This document shows, piece by piece, positions 63,267 through 64,000 of a stretch of DNA of 64,000 bases. Position 1 is the stretch's first letter; each line of letters starts with the position of its first letter. The stretch is from NCBI RefSeq assembly GCF_000307875.1, contig NZ_AJLS01000097.1, positions 1 through 64,000 of the forward strand, given 5' to 3'. Position numbers and translations under genes: made by a program. This DNA is from Neobacillus bataviensis LMG 21833. Its GTDB lineage: Bacteria; Bacillota; Bacilli; Bacillales; Cytobacillaceae. The notes under the pieces were generated by a model, which made no database searches, was not told where the DNA came from, and saw only the letters and a list, made by a program, of their open reading frames with translations.

Positions 63267-64000
63267 CAGTCTCCCATACCAATTTTCCTACTCTCCCCCA
63301 GCTGGTATTTTCCTTTATTCAACCATCCTGCTCCATCAACGACATAACATGCACCAGATACATAACTTGCATAATCACTGACAAGGTAGGCAGCTAAGTT
63401 CGCAATTTCTTGTAAATGCCCAAATCGTTGAGCAGGAATGTTATTTAAAATCAACGATGCGTCTTCCGGTGTGGGCCATAACTGGGTTACCGCACCGGTA
63501 TCTGCAATCGGTCCGGGAGCAATCATGTTGGTCCGAATTTGATAGGGTGCCCATTCAACTGCCAAAGTCTTGGTTAAGGCCAATACACCCGCTTTCGCTG
63601 CGGCAGAATGCGCAGTTAATGGGCTCCCCGTCCAGGCATGGACGGAACCAATATTTAATATCGCCCCGCCGCTTCCTTGCTTTGCCATTTGCCTGCCTAC
63701 TGCCTGGCTGCAATAAAACGTACCATTTAATACGATATTGATGACAGCATTCCAGGCGTTCACAGACATGTCCATTGTTTTCACCCGAAAGTTGCCGGCT
63801 GCATTATTAACTAGAATATGAACCTCACCAAATTGTTCAACCGTGCTTTGGACCAGGTTATTTACTTGATCGGGAACACGTACGTCAGTTTGAACCGATA
63901 AAACCTTTGTTCCGAGCTTTGAGATTTCTTCCTCAGCCTTTGTTAAGTTTTCTTTGTTTCTGCTTGCAATCACGATATTGGCACCCAGTCTTGCAAATTC
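63266..64000 (-). CDS. 2,4-Dienoyl-CoA reductase-like SDR (partial)
   Basis: At least 244 residues; the gene runs off the window, since the reading frame continues past 63973 to the edge ('EFARLGANIVIASRNKENL'). 'VHILVNNAAGNFRVKTM' and 'GSPLTAHSAAAKAGVLALTK' are like 2,4-dienoyl-CoA reductases, which use this S/H-A-A-A-K region rather than the usual YxxxK. It should reduce or isomerise an unsaturated CoA ester. It is the first gene of the visible operon. Confidence 0.85.
   Translation of the reverse strand, partial: EFARLGANIVIASRNKENLTKAEEEISKLGTKVLSVQTDVRVPDQVNNLVQSTVEQFGEVHILVNNAAGNFRVKTMDMSVNAWNAVINIVLNGTFYCSQAVGRQMAKQGSGGAILNIGSVHAWTGSPLTAHSAAAKAGVLALTKTLAVEWAPYQIRTNMIAPGPIADTGAVTQLWPTPEDASLILNNIPAQRFGHLQEIANLAAYLVSDYASYVSGACYVVDGAGWLNKGKYQLGESRKIGMGD

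Noticed and set aside
63266-63973. SDR start at 63973
   Set aside because: The frame continues upstream to the window edge and the Gly-rich cofactor motif is missing, so the gene is cut by the window.

Overview
The window looks like chromosome from a low-GC, Gram-positive, spore-former-like Bacillaceae (Bacillus/Neobacillus-type). The evidence is AGGAGG-type ribosome binding sites with frequent TTG/GTG starts, UPF0316/DUF6366/SEC-C-type Bacillus genes, a TPP riboswitch on a tenI-thiOSGF operon, a T-box, a PyrR attenuator and OpuA-type osmoprotection genes. I saw no rRNA, tRNA or CRISPR array.

Layout. 0-4 kb: a helix-turn-helix protein of mobile-element type, small conserved proteins and decayed fragments. 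4-11 kb: a cyclic alcohol/ketone oxidation cluster (short-chain dehydrogenases, TetR regulator, HSL-type esterase, Baeyer-Villiger monooxygenase, LuxR regulator). 11-16.5 kb: recombinase and epimerase remnants, a 52-bp tandem repeat, a Uma2-like protein and a replication-type module (DnaD-like, DnaB-like helicase, small protein, thermonuclease) next to repeats. 16.5-20.4 kb: thiazole branch of thiamine synthesis under a TPP riboswitch. 21-23.5 kb: an MFS transporter with a leader carrying two PyrR-type binding loops, and a hemerythrin-like protein. 23.8-29.6 kb: two Old-Yellow-Enzyme reductases, a hydrolase, and a PadR/HAAS-domain pair. 29.7-32.7 kb: glycine betaine ABC transporter. 33-46 kb: housekeeping and orphan genes (MscS channel, SEC-C protein, UPF0316, glycosyltransferase-like protein, amine oxidase, MocR regulator, HD protein, SDR) mixed with pseudogenes and palindromic repeats.

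46.5-64 kb is one large acyl-CoA catabolic island: a LysR regulator divergent from a CaiB/BaiF CoA-transferase and an acyl-CoA dehydrogenase; then, on the minus strand, a dienoyl-CoA-reductase-like SDR (cut by the window edge), a permease, a LeuB-like dehydrogenase with altered catalytic residues, enoyl-CoA hydratase, a thioredoxin-reductase-like flavoprotein, a two-gene unit whose first gene is split by an in-frame UGA in a U-G-S-C motif (a probable selenoprotein), its partner protein, a MaoC hydratase and three acyl-CoA dehydrogenases. Downstream, a leucine-type T-box precedes leuA and two RraA-family aldolase-like genes.

The most interesting signals are the UGSC selenoprotein candidate with a possible SECIS hairpin and redox partner, the LeuB-like protein lacking three catalytic residues, the T-box over leuA plus two RraA genes, and PyrR control of an MFS transporter. 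A family of about 50-bp perfect palindromes with at least ten copies, three of them with a long conserved flank, is scattered through the accessory parts.
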